64,000 bases of DNA from Paenibacillus amylolyticus (GTDB lineage: Bacteria; Bacillota; Bacilli; Paenibacillales; Paenibacillaceae): positions 219,811-283,810 of the forward strand of contig NZ_RIAS01000009.1 of the NCBI RefSeq assembly GCF_003719335.1, in the 5' to 3' direction. The notes beneath the pieces are model-generated. The model made no database searches. It had not been told where the DNA came from and saw only the letters and a list, made by a program, of their open reading frames with translations. Shown here piece by piece: positions 16,939-24,920 of this stretch. Made by a program: the position numbers and the translations under genes. Within the stretch, counting starts at the first letter, position 1. The number at the start of each line of letters is the position of its first letter.

Positions 16939-19797
16939 TTGGCGAGCGAGAACATTGTCATCAAAGGCGCACGAGCGCATAACTTGAAAAACATCGATAT
17001 TACCATTCCGCGTGACCGCTTTGTCGTATTGACTGGTTTGAGCGGATCAGGCAAGTCCTCGCTAGCGTTTGATACGATATATGCCGAAGGACAACGGCGT
17101 TATGTAGAATCACTGTCAGCCTATGCACGTCAGTTTTTGGGTCAGATGGAAAAACCGGATGTCGATTCGATTGAGGGTTTGTCACCTGCGATCTCAATAG
17201 ATCAGAAAACAACAAGTCGTAACCCACGTTCCACTGTAGGAACCGTTACTGAAATTTATGATTATCTGCGTCTCCTGTTTGCTCGTGTCGGTCATCCGCA
17301 TTGTCCAGATCACGGGATTGAAATTACATCCCAAACCGTAGAACAGATGGTCGATCGTATCATGCAATACCCTGAACGTACCCGGTTGCAGATTCTGGCT
17401 CCAATTGTTGCGGGACGCAAAGGGGAGCACAAAAGTGTTTTTGCTGATGTGTCGAAACAAGGTTTTGTTCGTGTTCGGGTCAATGGAGAACTGCGCGACC
17501 TGTCAGAGGACATCCAGCTGGAGAAAAATAAAAAACATACCATTGATGTTGTCGTTGACCGGATCGTTGTGAAGGAAGATGTCCAAGCTCGCTTGGCAGA
17601 TTCCATTGAGACGGCACTTAACTTGTCCGGCGGGCAGTTGCTCGTCGATATTATCGGTGAAGAAGAACTGCGCTTCAGTTCCAACTTTGCTTGTCCGGTG
17701 TGTGGATTCAGTATTGATGAGCTGGCGCCGCGGATGTTCTCTTTTAATAGTCCATTTGGTGCGTGTCCGGATTGTGATGGTTTGGGTGTCAAAATGATTG
17801 TAGACCCGGACCTGCTTGTGCCGGATCGAAGTAAGTCAATTGAAGAAGGAGCGTTTGATGCCTGGACAGGAGGGACGTCCACGTATTATCCGCAGTTTCT
17901 AAAATCCGTATGCGAACATTTCAACATCCCTCAGGATGTCCCTGTAGAGGATCTGCCTGCTGACCAGATGAACAAACTGTTGCAAGGCACAGGATCAGAG
18001 AAGATTCGTTTCCGTTATGAAAATGACTTCGGGCAACGCAAAGAGGCCTTAGTTACGTTCGAAGGGATCGTTAATAATCTGGAGCGTCGTTATCGCGAAA
18101 CAGGTTCTGAAGGTATACGTGAGTTCATTGAAGGATACATGAGTGCCAAGCCTTGTAGTACATGTAAAGGGCAGCGTTTGAAACGAGAGAGTCTTGCTGT
18201 AACCATTAATGACCACAACATGGCTTATGTGACTAGTTTGTCCATAGGTGAAGCTGGGCGTTTCTTTGAGTCGTTGCAGTTGACCGAGAAAGAGCAGACC
18301 ATCGCCAAACTGATCCTAAAAGAAATTAACAGTCGTTTGGGTTTCCTCGTTAACGTGGGTCTGGATTACCTGACGCTAAGCCGTGCTGCTGGAACGTTGT
18401 CCGGTGGTGAAGCACAACGGATCAGACTAGCAACTCAAATTGGCTCCAGCCTGATGGGCGTGCTCTACATTTTGGACGAGCCAAGTATTGGACTGCATCA
18501 ACGGGATAATGATCGTCTGATCTCCACGCTCGCACATATGCGGGATATCGGGAACACATTGATTGTTGTCGAACACGATGAAGATACGATGATGGCGGCG
18601 GACTATATTATCGACATTGGTCCAGGTGCAGGTATTCACGGCGGAACAGTGATGTCTCAAGGTACACCTGAGGAGATTATGAATGACGAGAATTCGTTGA
18701 CAGGTCAGTACCTCAGTGGCAAGAAGTTTATTCCGATTCGTACTGAACGCCGAAGTGTCGGCGACCGCTGGCTCGAAGTGCGCGGAGCCAAAGAGAACAA
18801 CCTGAAAAATCTGAATGTAAAGATTCCGGTGGGTGTGTTTACCGCTGTAACAGGAGTGTCCGGTTCAGGTAAATCTACACTGATCAACGAAATTTTGTAT
18901 AAAACGCTGGCACGTGATTTGAATCGTGCACGAGTACGTCCAGGGCAACACAAGGAGATTCGTGGTCTGGAGCATATCGATAAAGTTATCGATATCGATC
19001 AGTCCCCGATCGGACGAACTCCACGTTCCAATCCGGCAACCTATACCGGTGTATTTGACGACATTCGTGACCTGTTTGCACAGACCAATGAAGCAAAAGT
19101 ACGCGGATATAAAAAAGGCCGGTTTAGCTTTAATATCAAAGGTGGACGCTGTGAAGCCTGCCGTGGAGACGGAATTATAAAAATTGAGATGCACTTCTTG
19201 CCGGATGTGTATGTGCCGTGTGAGGTTTGCAAAGGCAAACGTTACAACCGCGAAACACTTGAAGTGAAGTACAAAAACAAAAATATTGCAGATGTGCTTG
19301 AAATGACCGTAGAGGATGCAACTCAGTTTTTCGAGAACATTCCAAAAATTCATCGCAAAATGCAAACGTTGCTTGATGTAGGCCTTGGTTACATCAATCT
19401 CGGTCAACCTGCAACAACACTGTCCGGTGGTGAAGCACAGCGTGTGAAGCTTGCTTCCGAGCTGTATCGACGTAGTACTGGCAAGACGATCTATATTCTG
19501 GATGAGCCTACGACTGGTCTGCACGTCGATGATATCGACCGACTGCTGAACGTCTTGCATCGCCTCGTCGATTCAGGAGAGTCTGTGCTTGTCATTGAGC
19601 ATAATCTGGATGTCATCAAAACAGCCGATTATATTGTTGACCTGGGTCCAGAAGGTGGAAGCGGCGGCGGTACAATTGTAGCAACAGGAACACCAGAGGA
19701 TATTATTAAAGTGCAGGAATCCTATACGGGTAAGTATCTAAAACCTGTACTGGAGCGCGATACAGAGCGGAGCAGAGCTCTGCAACTGGCGGAGTAG
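16939..19797 (+). CDS. uvrA: Excinuclease ABC subunit A
   Basis: UvrA is the dimeric ABC ATPase that first recognises bulky DNA lesions and loads UvrB. The 952-residue protein has the complete layout: Walker [10 protein letters not shown] (about 33-41), a zinc module with paired CPVC/CPDC cysteines, the first signature [12 protein letters not shown], and a second Walker [10 protein letters not shown] (about 640). It also has the second zinc finger CEACRGDG...CEVCKGKR, the second signature [12 protein letters not shown], and Walker B IYILDEP. The start is TTG at 16939, following AGAGGATG. Unlike the compact uvrBA operon of B. subtilis, it is separated from uvrB by 452 bp and probably has its own promoter. 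Confidence 0.98.
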   Translation: MASENIVIKGARAHNLKNIDITIPRDRFVVLTGLSGSGKSSLAFDTIYAEGQRRYVESLSAYARQFLGQMEKPDVDSIEGLSPAISIDQKTTSRNPRSTVGTVTEIYDYLRLLFARVGHPHCPDHGIEITSQTVEQMVDRIMQYPERTRLQILAPIVAGRKGEHKSVFADVSKQGFVRVRVNGELRDLSEDIQLEKNKKHTIDVVVDRIVVKEDVQARLADSIETALNLSGGQLLVDIIGEEELRFSSNFACPVCGFSIDELAPRMFSFNSPFGACPDCDGLGVKMIVDPDLLVPDRSKSIEEGAFDAWTGGTSTYYPQFLKSVCEHFNIPQDVPVEDLPADQMNKLLQGTGSEKIRFRYENDFGQRKEALVTFEGIVNNLERRYRETGSEGIREFIEGYMSAKPCSTCKGQRLKRESLAVTINDHNMAYVTSLSIGEAGRFFESLQLTEKEQTIAKLILKEINSRLGFLVNVGLDYLTLSRAAGTLSGGEAQRIRLATQIGSSLMGVLYILDEPSIGLHQRDNDRLISTLAHMRDIGNTLIVVEHDEDTMMAADYIIDIGPGAGIHGGTVMSQGTPEEIMNDENSLTGQYLSGKKFIPIRTERRSVGDRWLEVRGAKENNLKNLNVKIPVGVFTAVTGVSGSGKSTLINEILYKTLARDLNRARVRPGQHKEIRGLEHIDKVIDIDQSPIGRTPRSNPATYTGVFDDIRDLFAQTNEAKVRGYKKGRFSFNIKGGRCEACRGDGIIKIEMHFLPDVYVPCEVCKGKRYNRETLEVKYKNKNIADVLEMTVEDATQFFENIPKIHRKMQTLLDVGLGYINLGQPATTLSGGEAQRVKLASELYRRSTGKTIYILDEPTTGLHVDDIDRLLNVLHRLVDSGESVLVIEHNLDVIKTADYIVDLGPEGGSGGGTIVATGTPEDIIKVQESYTGKYLKPVLERDTERSRALQLAE

Positions 19798-19989
19798 TCA
19801 GCGTAAGAGTAAGAGCGTAGCAAATCTGTAAATTGAATTACTTATAGTCAATTACGCAGATGCTCTATGGCGTGTGTGACACTCTACACCGTGGAGTTGT
19901 GAGATTTTTTGCACGGCACGCGACACCAGAGCGCGGTGCTGTGCTTTAGGACTGCTTAATTAGATACTGAGTTGGAATAAAAATGTAAG
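19798..19989. other. Non-coding stretch after uvrA with several inverted repeats
   Basis: No gene is supported. Short inverted repeats are visible: ATTGA...TCAAT flanked by TCTG/CAGA (about 19827-19861), ACTCTAC...GTGGAGT (about 19882-19898), and GCACGGCAC with GTGCTGTGC (about 19911-19943). They are not followed by T-runs. This is the first part of a 948-bp gene-free region reaching to 20745; its other parts are listed separately. Confidence 0.4.
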
Positions 19990-20059
19990 CCTTCTTTACC
20001 TGGCAAATAGGCTGTGGATGATAGTCCACCACCTTTTCTAGGGTAAGGAAGGTTTTTTT
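19990..20059 (+). terminator. Large terminator-like hairpin, possible small structured RNA
   Basis: CCTTCTTTACC (19990-20000) pairs with GGTAAGGAAGG (20042-20052), followed by seven Ts. The roughly 40-nt loop contains an inner hairpin GTGGA...TCCAC (20014-20029). An 11-bp stem with a branched loop and T-run works as a terminator, but it lies almost 200 nt beyond the uvrA stop and is larger than the usual ones here. It could also be the 3' end of a small RNA. No known riboswitch class was recognised. Confidence 0.55.
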
Positions 20060-20270
20060 GATGTTAAAGAAGAGGATAGTTTGAGGGAAATTGCAATGTG
20101 TGTTTAAAAAAATGAAATGATTCCACGAAGTTGTAACTTTATTGGGGAGAAGTGAGAGGCGTTATAAAAATTAAGGGGATTTTGAGAAGTGTTAAGAATC
20201 GTTGAGAAGCATTAAGGAGCATTAAGGAGTAAGTTGGTGTATTAATTGTATGAATTATTGCGCTAAGTAT

Positions 20271-20465
20271 CTAACGATCACAGGTGAGCTTATTTGAGCA
20301 AAATAAGGTGAATCAGAATTCTAACGATCACCAGCGACGTTATTTCATCGAAAAAGCGAGAAATAGGCTGTTTTTCGACGATTGTGAGTGAAATAGCGTT
20401 TCTCATGATCGTTAGATTTTGATACAGGTGATAATCGCCCAAATAAGCTCCCTGGTGACCGTTAG
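20271..20465. repeat. Nested palindrome made of four related 25-26-bp units
   Basis: Units with consensus near CTAACGATCACCAG start at 20271 and 20321 on the plus strand. Matching units run in reverse at 20390-20415 and 20441-20465. The outer pair both carry GAGCTTATTT while the inner pair carry ACGTTATTTC or ACGCTATTTC, so each unit pairs best with its own partner. The centre adds CGAAAAA...TTTTTCG. The whole can fold into a single long hairpin of about 195 nt. No coding capacity or transposase is present. It may be a miniature inverted-repeat element or a nested insertion of such palindromes. Confidence 0.7.
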
Positions 20466-20656
20466 AGCTGGGAGGTTGAGGTAACTGGCTCTGTCACCTA
20501 CCCCTGGCTCTTTTTACATCTTGTTGCTACCCGTGTCTGTCATCCATTAGCTGTTATTAAGAATGTTTGATGAAAGTGTTTACATATTAGACCGGGTAAG
20601 CTTTTGCGAGCGAATCGGTCAATCTGGATTTTTTTCATTTTTCTGGATGATAGGGC

Positions 20657-20685
20657 TTGCATTACTAACAGGGTACAGATAACAT
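20657..20685 (+). promoter_or_regulatory. Candidate promoter of the small membrane-protein gene
   Basis: TTGCAT (20657-20662) and TAACAT (20680-20685) are separated by 17 nt and lie 60 nt before the start codon at 20746. The preceding 100 bases carry a T-rich tract bounded by a direct TCTGGAT repeat, but no other clear signal. Confidence 0.45.
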
Positions 20686-20745
20686 AGAGGAAGAGTTTAG
20701 GGTATGTGTTAGTTGTTCAACTATGGTGAGGAGGTCTGTCTATCC

Positions 20746-20955
20746 ATGCTGCTTGCAGAGGCTGCCACGGCGAGTACATCGAATTTTAATGCATTTGATA
20801 TTTTTGTAATCTTGTTTACCATCCTGATTTTTATTGGACTGGTTCGTCTGCTTCGTGCACCGAAGAAAAATTTGTTTGCCATCGGGTTTACTATTGTCAG
20901 TCTGCTTGTATTTTTGATGACAGACTACGCGATGATCACAGGTTGGTTTGGTTAA
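20746..20955 (+). CDS. Small membrane protein, possibly DUF2759 family
   Basis: The 69-residue protein has two hydrophobic segments (about 16-33 and 40-62) joined by the basic loop RAPKKN. Spacing and composition recall the DUF2759 family of small Bacillales membrane proteins; that match is from memory of the family pattern and is tentative. The ATG at 20746 follows an excellent GGTGAGGAGGT site by 9 nt; an in-frame TTG at 20713 would lie before that site. Function is unknown. It appears to be a single-gene transcription unit. Confidence 0.75.
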   Translation: MLLAEAATASTSNFNAFDIFVILFTILIFIGLVRLLRAPKKNLFAIGFTIVSLLVFLMTDYAMITGWFG

Positions 20956-21199
20956 CGGAGACATTACCGGCAAGAGGTACCAGAGATTGAACAGCATCGT
21001 AAGGAAGAGCGGTAACATATCAAGTATGAACAGTAGGAAAAGTATAAACAGGTATCCTTTACTAAAAAAGGTATAGAAGACTTACCTAGATTAGAGGTAC
21101 TATGTTGTACTGATTATGATGCTAATCTACAACAAAGAAAATACGCTTTACTAGCAATACTAAGATGCAAACAAATACGACCAAGCAATAGCGATTTCG

Positions 21200-21234
21200 A
21201 ACACTTTCCATGATGAATATGGAAGGTGTTTTTT
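21200..21234 (+). terminator. Rho-independent terminator upstream of the HtrA-like gene
   Basis: AACACTTTCCAT (21200-21211) pairs with ATGGAAGGTGTT (21219-21230) across a 7-nt loop, followed by a T-run. It is 245 nt beyond the small membrane-protein gene. Confidence 0.8.
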
Positions 21235-21307
21235 CATGCCTGTATTCTCCGAAGGGAGAAAGCTGGGAGAGTCAAATTGTGTCGAAAAATATCGAAAATT
21301 AAAACGA

Positions 21308-21336
21308 TTGTATAGCCAGAATTTGTATGATACATT
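21308..21336 (+). promoter_or_regulatory. Candidate promoter of the HtrA-like gene
   Basis: TTGTAT (21308-21313) and TACATT (21331-21336) are 17 nt apart, placing the start point about 100 nt before the protease start codon. Confidence 0.4.
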
Positions 21337-21441
21337 GAGGGATACCGATATTGCAGATGAGAGAGAAGATAGATTCAGCCAGGGATCGGCTGTCCAGTCG
21401 CGCAAGAAGGATGTAAAGAGTAGAGAGGGTCAGGTGAAGTC

Positions 21442-22611
21442 ATGAAAAGGATAATAAAACGGGCAACAGCCATGATGATGGTTGTTGTGCTCTCCATCGG
21501 TGTGATGGCAGCGACAGCTGGTGCAGCGGCATCGAAGTCAGGCATGCAAGCCAAGGAAATCGACGGTCAGGTGTATGTAGATACGAAAGATTTGGTGAAG
21601 ATGTTCGGCGGTAGTGGACAATACAATGCTAAATCAGGAACGTATTCGTATAAGGGAAGCGAAGCCATTCCTAAAGTGATTGAAAAGGTATCACCGTCTG
21701 TGGTAGGAATTATAGGCAAAACGACGGAAAACCAGAATGGATCGGCAAACGATCGTTATAATCTGGCACATGGTACAGGAGTTATCATTCGCGCTAATGG
21801 ATGGATTGTGACGAATGCTCATGTGGTTGATCAGTTGGTCGATCCGGTCGTTGTGACGACAGATGGGAATACATATAACATTACAGAAACATTCAGTGAT
21901 CCGTTAAGTGACCTTGCGCTGATTAAAATTAACGCCAAAGCACTCAAACCTGCGGTCTTTGCTAAAGCTTCGCAAGTGGCTGTGGGTGAAACCGTGATTG
22001 CGATCGGTACGCCAATCTCCTTTTCATTGCGTAACTCAGCTACAGTTGGCGTGATCAGTGGTCTGAACCGTGGCGTGGAAGCGTCCTACCGCTTAATTCA
22101 AACAGACACGGCGATTAATCCCGGGAACAGCGGAGGACCGCTTGTTAACTTGAAGGGAGAAGTCGTCGGTATTAACTCCATGAAATTTTCTGCAGTGGGC
22201 ATCGAGAGCATGGGGTTCTCTATTCCTGTAGACACCGTGAACTTTGTCATCAATCAATTTTTTAAATATGGAACGATCAAACGGGCAAGTCTCGGATTAC
22301 AGCTGGAAGAGAGCTGGTCGGCCATTGTAGGTCTGCCTGCGGAAGACCCGTTGACGGTTACGGGCGTACTGAGTCCGGAAGCGAAGAAAGCCAAGATCAA
22401 GGAAGGAGATGCCATCTACAGCGTCGCGGGCAAACGTGTATCGTCGGTAGTCGATATCAATGAGCTGCTCAAAGCCTACTTACCTGGACAAAAGGTAAAG
22501 TTGCTGGTGCAAACGGACGGCGACATTGTTACCCGCACATTAACACTTGTGGATCGAGCTTCGCTTGAGGGGCAGTCCGACGAATCGCTTCCAACGGATG
22601 AAGAACAATAA
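21442..22611 (+). CDS. Secreted HtrA/DegP-type serine protease (S1C) with PDZ domain and wall-type N-terminal module
   Basis: The 389-residue protein has a signal peptide (basic start, hydrophobic to about residue 27, AGAAA). A short module (QVYVDTKDLVKMFGGSG) follows that resembles a fragment of the copper-amine-oxidase N-terminal domain. The trypsin-like core has H127 (TNAHVV), D157 (SDLALIKI) and S230 (NPGNSGGPL), and a PDZ domain occupies about 290-370. All catalytic residues are present. Family members degrade or refold misfolded extracytoplasmic proteins. The ATG at 21442 has GGGTCAGGTGAAG upstream. It lies 34 bp before a copper-amine-oxidase-domain protein gene, so the two are probably co-transcribed and act together outside the membrane. 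Confidence 0.9.
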   Translation: MKRIIKRATAMMMVVVLSIGVMAATAGAAASKSGMQAKEIDGQVYVDTKDLVKMFGGSGQYNAKSGTYSYKGSEAIPKVIEKVSPSVVGIIGKTTENQNGSANDRYNLAHGTGVIIRANGWIVTNAHVVDQLVDPVVVTTDGNTYNITETFSDPLSDLALIKINAKALKPAVFAKASQVAVGETVIAIGTPISFSLRNSATVGVISGLNRGVEASYRLIQTDTAINPGNSGGPLVNLKGEVVGINSMKFSAVGIESMGFSIPVDTVNFVINQFFKYGTIKRASLGLQLEESWSAIVGLPAEDPLTVTGVLSPEAKKAKIKEGDAIYSVAGKRVSSVVDINELLKAYLPGQKVKLLVQTDGDIVTRTLTLVDRASLEGQSDESLPTDEEQ

Positions 22612-22645
22612 AGCCCGGCAAGCAACCCGAATCGAGAGAGGACGA

Positions 22646-24550
22646 ATGAACGGAATGAAGAAGTCAGTGTTACGCGTGCTGAGCACGGGTGTATTAGCGG
22701 GAATGTTGCTGGCAGGCACAGCTCTGCCAGTATGGGCAACGGATAATTTGATTACCAATGAGCTGCGTGTCAAAGCAGGAAGTACAAGTGCTTTTATTAA
22801 TGGCAAGAAACAAAACATCACCAAACCGCTCACGGTTAAAGGCGTGACACTAGTGCCTGTCGGTGTATTCAAAAAAGCCTTTGGCAGTGAAGTTCGACTG
22901 GAGAAAAACGATGTCATCAAAATCAAGGAAGGTCCGCACGTTGTGGCTTTGAGAATAGACAGTTCCATCGCATGGATTGACGGAGTCAAAGTGGAGATGG
23001 GCACTGCACCCAAAATGGTGAATGGTGTATTAATGGTGCCTCTTCGCCCGGTTGCGGCAGGAATCGGTGCGACGCTTGCGCCGAGCAGTTCGGGAGATAT
23101 CGTCATTCGTTTGCTGCAAGCGGGTGAGGGCGTGGATGAGGGCGGCATTGATCTGGACAAAGGGAAAACGAGAATTGGCAACAGCTATTATGGCTGGTCG
23201 ATTCATTATCCAGCCGATCTTCTGGTGTTGCAAACGAATGAACAGGAACGGATGATGACCTTTGGCGCTGCGGATGAAAGTTATTATCTCGAAGTGTATG
23301 TGAGTGACCAGAATGTAGTATTGGACGCGGATGACTTGCTGACACAACTCGTGCAGGTGGCCAAACAGGCAGGAGATACGGTACTGGACCGTGAAGCGGT
23401 ATCTAAAGGGAACAAACCTTATGCAAGAGTTGTCGTCAAAGATGCGGATGGCGTGTTATGGGAGTTGCGCCAATATATTTATGAAGGTCGTCAATATGAT
23501 GTCTACTTGGCGGATTACGAGGCGATGAATTATAAAGATCTGGGCAAACATGCTTCATTACTCAATTCATTTGAACCAAGCTATTCACAGTCAGATCGAA
23601 CCATTAAGGATCTTTCCACGGTGGAGGAAGGCATGCGCTCGGCATGGAATGATGATTACGGAATTGAATTAATGGTTCCAGCGGGCTGGTCCATGGACAA
23701 TAATAATATGGTTTATAAAGATAAAGACGGTGCTTATTTGCAGCTTCGAGTGACTTCAGCCAAGTCCGGTGCAACGGTGAAGGACTGGAGTGACCAGCTC
23801 GAGAAGTGGATGCGTGAAACCTTTACAGCGGAGAGTTATCAGCAAGTAGGCTCGTTTACAACGGAAATCTCGGGTGAAACGGCCGAGGTGAATGAATTCC
23901 GTTATAACTTTGGATCAGGATGGCAGACCGAGTTTGACGTACTTTTGCAGAAGAACGGGTATCGTTACTACGCGGAATATACGTTCCCTGAAGGACAGGC
24001 CGTGGACCGGGCATGGTTTGAACGGATTATGAAGAGTGTGGAGATTGATTTTGACACGGTAAAAGATAATTTCGGTCAGCTGGATGAAGATCCATATCTG
24101 ACAGATAAAATGAAAACGATCACGCGTACGTCCAAAAACTATCATTACAGCGTGGATATTCCGCGCTACTGGACGCCGTATAGTGATCGGTTTGAAAGCT
24201 CACCTGTCGTTTATACCTTCACGGGAGGCAACTTTTCCATTGCAGCTACAGAGGACAAGTCGATTGAGATGACGGTTAGTCAGCTGAGAGAGGCATATAC
24301 AGAGGCAGCCAAAACGCGAAAAAACTTCAATCTGATCCGCAGCGAGGAACTGACTTTTGCAGGTGTACCTGCATTCTCCTTCACGTACCATGAAGTGGAT
24401 AAGGGTGTGCCGTATACAGGTCGTCAGATTGTGTTTGAAAAGGATGGAATCACGTATACGATCACGAATGGTCTGAACGATGCGAACCGCACGCAAGTCC
24501 AGGCAGCCATGCTGGAAAAAGCAGTGAACTCATTTACTTTTATTAAATAA
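22646..24550 (+). CDS. Secreted protein with copper-amine-oxidase-like N-terminal domain
   Basis: The product is about 634 residues. It has a signal peptide (MKKSVLRVLSTGVLAGMLLA, cleavage after VWA) and a stalk/CuAO_N1 domain (about 35-160; residues such as TLVPVGVFKKAFGSEV and VLMVPLRPVAAGIGA). A Gly-rich acidic linker follows (VDEGGIDLDKGK), then two or three similar beta-rich modules, each with a Tyr/Ser-Val-X-Ile-P-X-X-W pattern. This domain is common in Paenibacillus wall proteins and is named by homology; it does not imply oxidase activity. The ATG at 22646 is close to GAGAGAGG; an ATG three codons later is also possible. It follows the HtrA-like gene by 34 bp and has its own terminator. 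Confidence 0.8.
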   Translation: MNGMKKSVLRVLSTGVLAGMLLAGTALPVWATDNLITNELRVKAGSTSAFINGKKQNITKPLTVKGVTLVPVGVFKKAFGSEVRLEKNDVIKIKEGPHVVALRIDSSIAWIDGVKVEMGTAPKMVNGVLMVPLRPVAAGIGATLAPSSSGDIVIRLLQAGEGVDEGGIDLDKGKTRIGNSYYGWSIHYPADLLVLQTNEQERMMTFGAADESYYLEVYVSDQNVVLDADDLLTQLVQVAKQAGDTVLDREAVSKGNKPYARVVVKDADGVLWELRQYIYEGRQYDVYLADYEAMNYKDLGKHASLLNSFEPSYSQSDRTIKDLSTVEEGMRSAWNDDYGIELMVPAGWSMDNNNMVYKDKDGAYLQLRVTSAKSGATVKDWSDQLEKWMRETFTAESYQQVGSFTTEISGETAEVNEFRYNFGSGWQTEFDVLLQKNGYRYYAEYTFPEGQAVDRAWFERIMKSVEIDFDTVKDNFGQLDEDPYLTDKMKTITRTSKNYHYSVDIPRYWTPYSDRFESSPVVYTFTGGNFSIAATEDKSIEMTVSQLREAYTEAAKTRKNFNLIRSEELTFAGVPAFSFTYHEVDKGVPYTGRQIVFEKDGITYTITNGLNDANRTQVQAAMLEKAVNSFTFIK

Positions 24551-24572
24551 GAATATAGATGTGTAGAAATTG

Positions 24573-24603
24573 CCGGAGGGTTAAAGAACCTTCCGGTTTT
24601 TCT
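24573..24603 (+). terminator. Rho-independent terminator
   Basis: CCGGAGGGTT and AACCTTCCGG form a stem with a 4-nt loop, followed by TTTTTCTTT. Confidence 0.88.
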
Positions 24604-24920
24604 TTGGCTATGATTTCAAAATGGATGGGGGAAGAGGAAATGTGATGAGGATGAGTGGAATGCCTATGGAAAAATGATGAAAATGACAAACGGTTTTTTC
24701 AGGAAACCGTAGAAGAGTCGGTGCAGAAGTGGTACACTATACTAGTTCAGGAGTTATTACTGCTGATTTGAGAAATAGAGAGACTGTAGGCTTGGATTTC
24801 AGGCAATACAGACATAATGTATAGATATAGCGATACTTGACGTTGACAGCAATGCAGGCGTACCGAAATACAGGTACCAAGGGAAGAACACCGGCGTAGG
24901 CCGGTATGGGGAGGATCTAC
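24604..24920 (+). promoter_or_regulatory. 317-bp leader of the U32 gene with a hairpin at the ribosome binding site
   Basis: No gene is supported. -10-like sequences TACACT/TATACT occur near 24733-24742. Further down, GTACC...GGTAC (about 24860-24877) and a perfect ACCGGC-GTAG-GCCGGT hairpin (24890-24905) stand directly before the GGGGAGG ribosome binding site of the U32 gene at 24908-24914. The GC-rich hairpin ends three bases before that site, so it could influence translation. No T-run follows, so it is not a terminator. Confidence 0.45.

Larger units (their letters stand above)
20956..21441. other. 486-bp gap before the HtrA-like gene
   Basis: It contains a terminator (21200-21234) and a candidate promoter (21308-21336), listed separately. 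The first 240 bases show only short imperfect repeats. A 69-codon open frame overlaps the terminator and promoter and is not considered a gene. A TGTCGAAAAA sequence at 21280-21289 resembles a Spo0A box core, but a 7-base core is weak evidence. Confidence 0.4.

Noticed and set aside
20271..20465. CRISPR-like array of short repeats
   Set aside because: Units are inverted in nested pairs, not direct repeats with uniform unique spacers, and no cas gene is near.
21236..21445. 69-codon open frame just before the HtrA-like gene, overlapping it by 4 nt
   Set aside because: It begins inside a terminator's T-run, contains a promoter-like sequence, and its composition is unlike a protein. The GGAAGGTG before its ATG belongs to the terminator stem.
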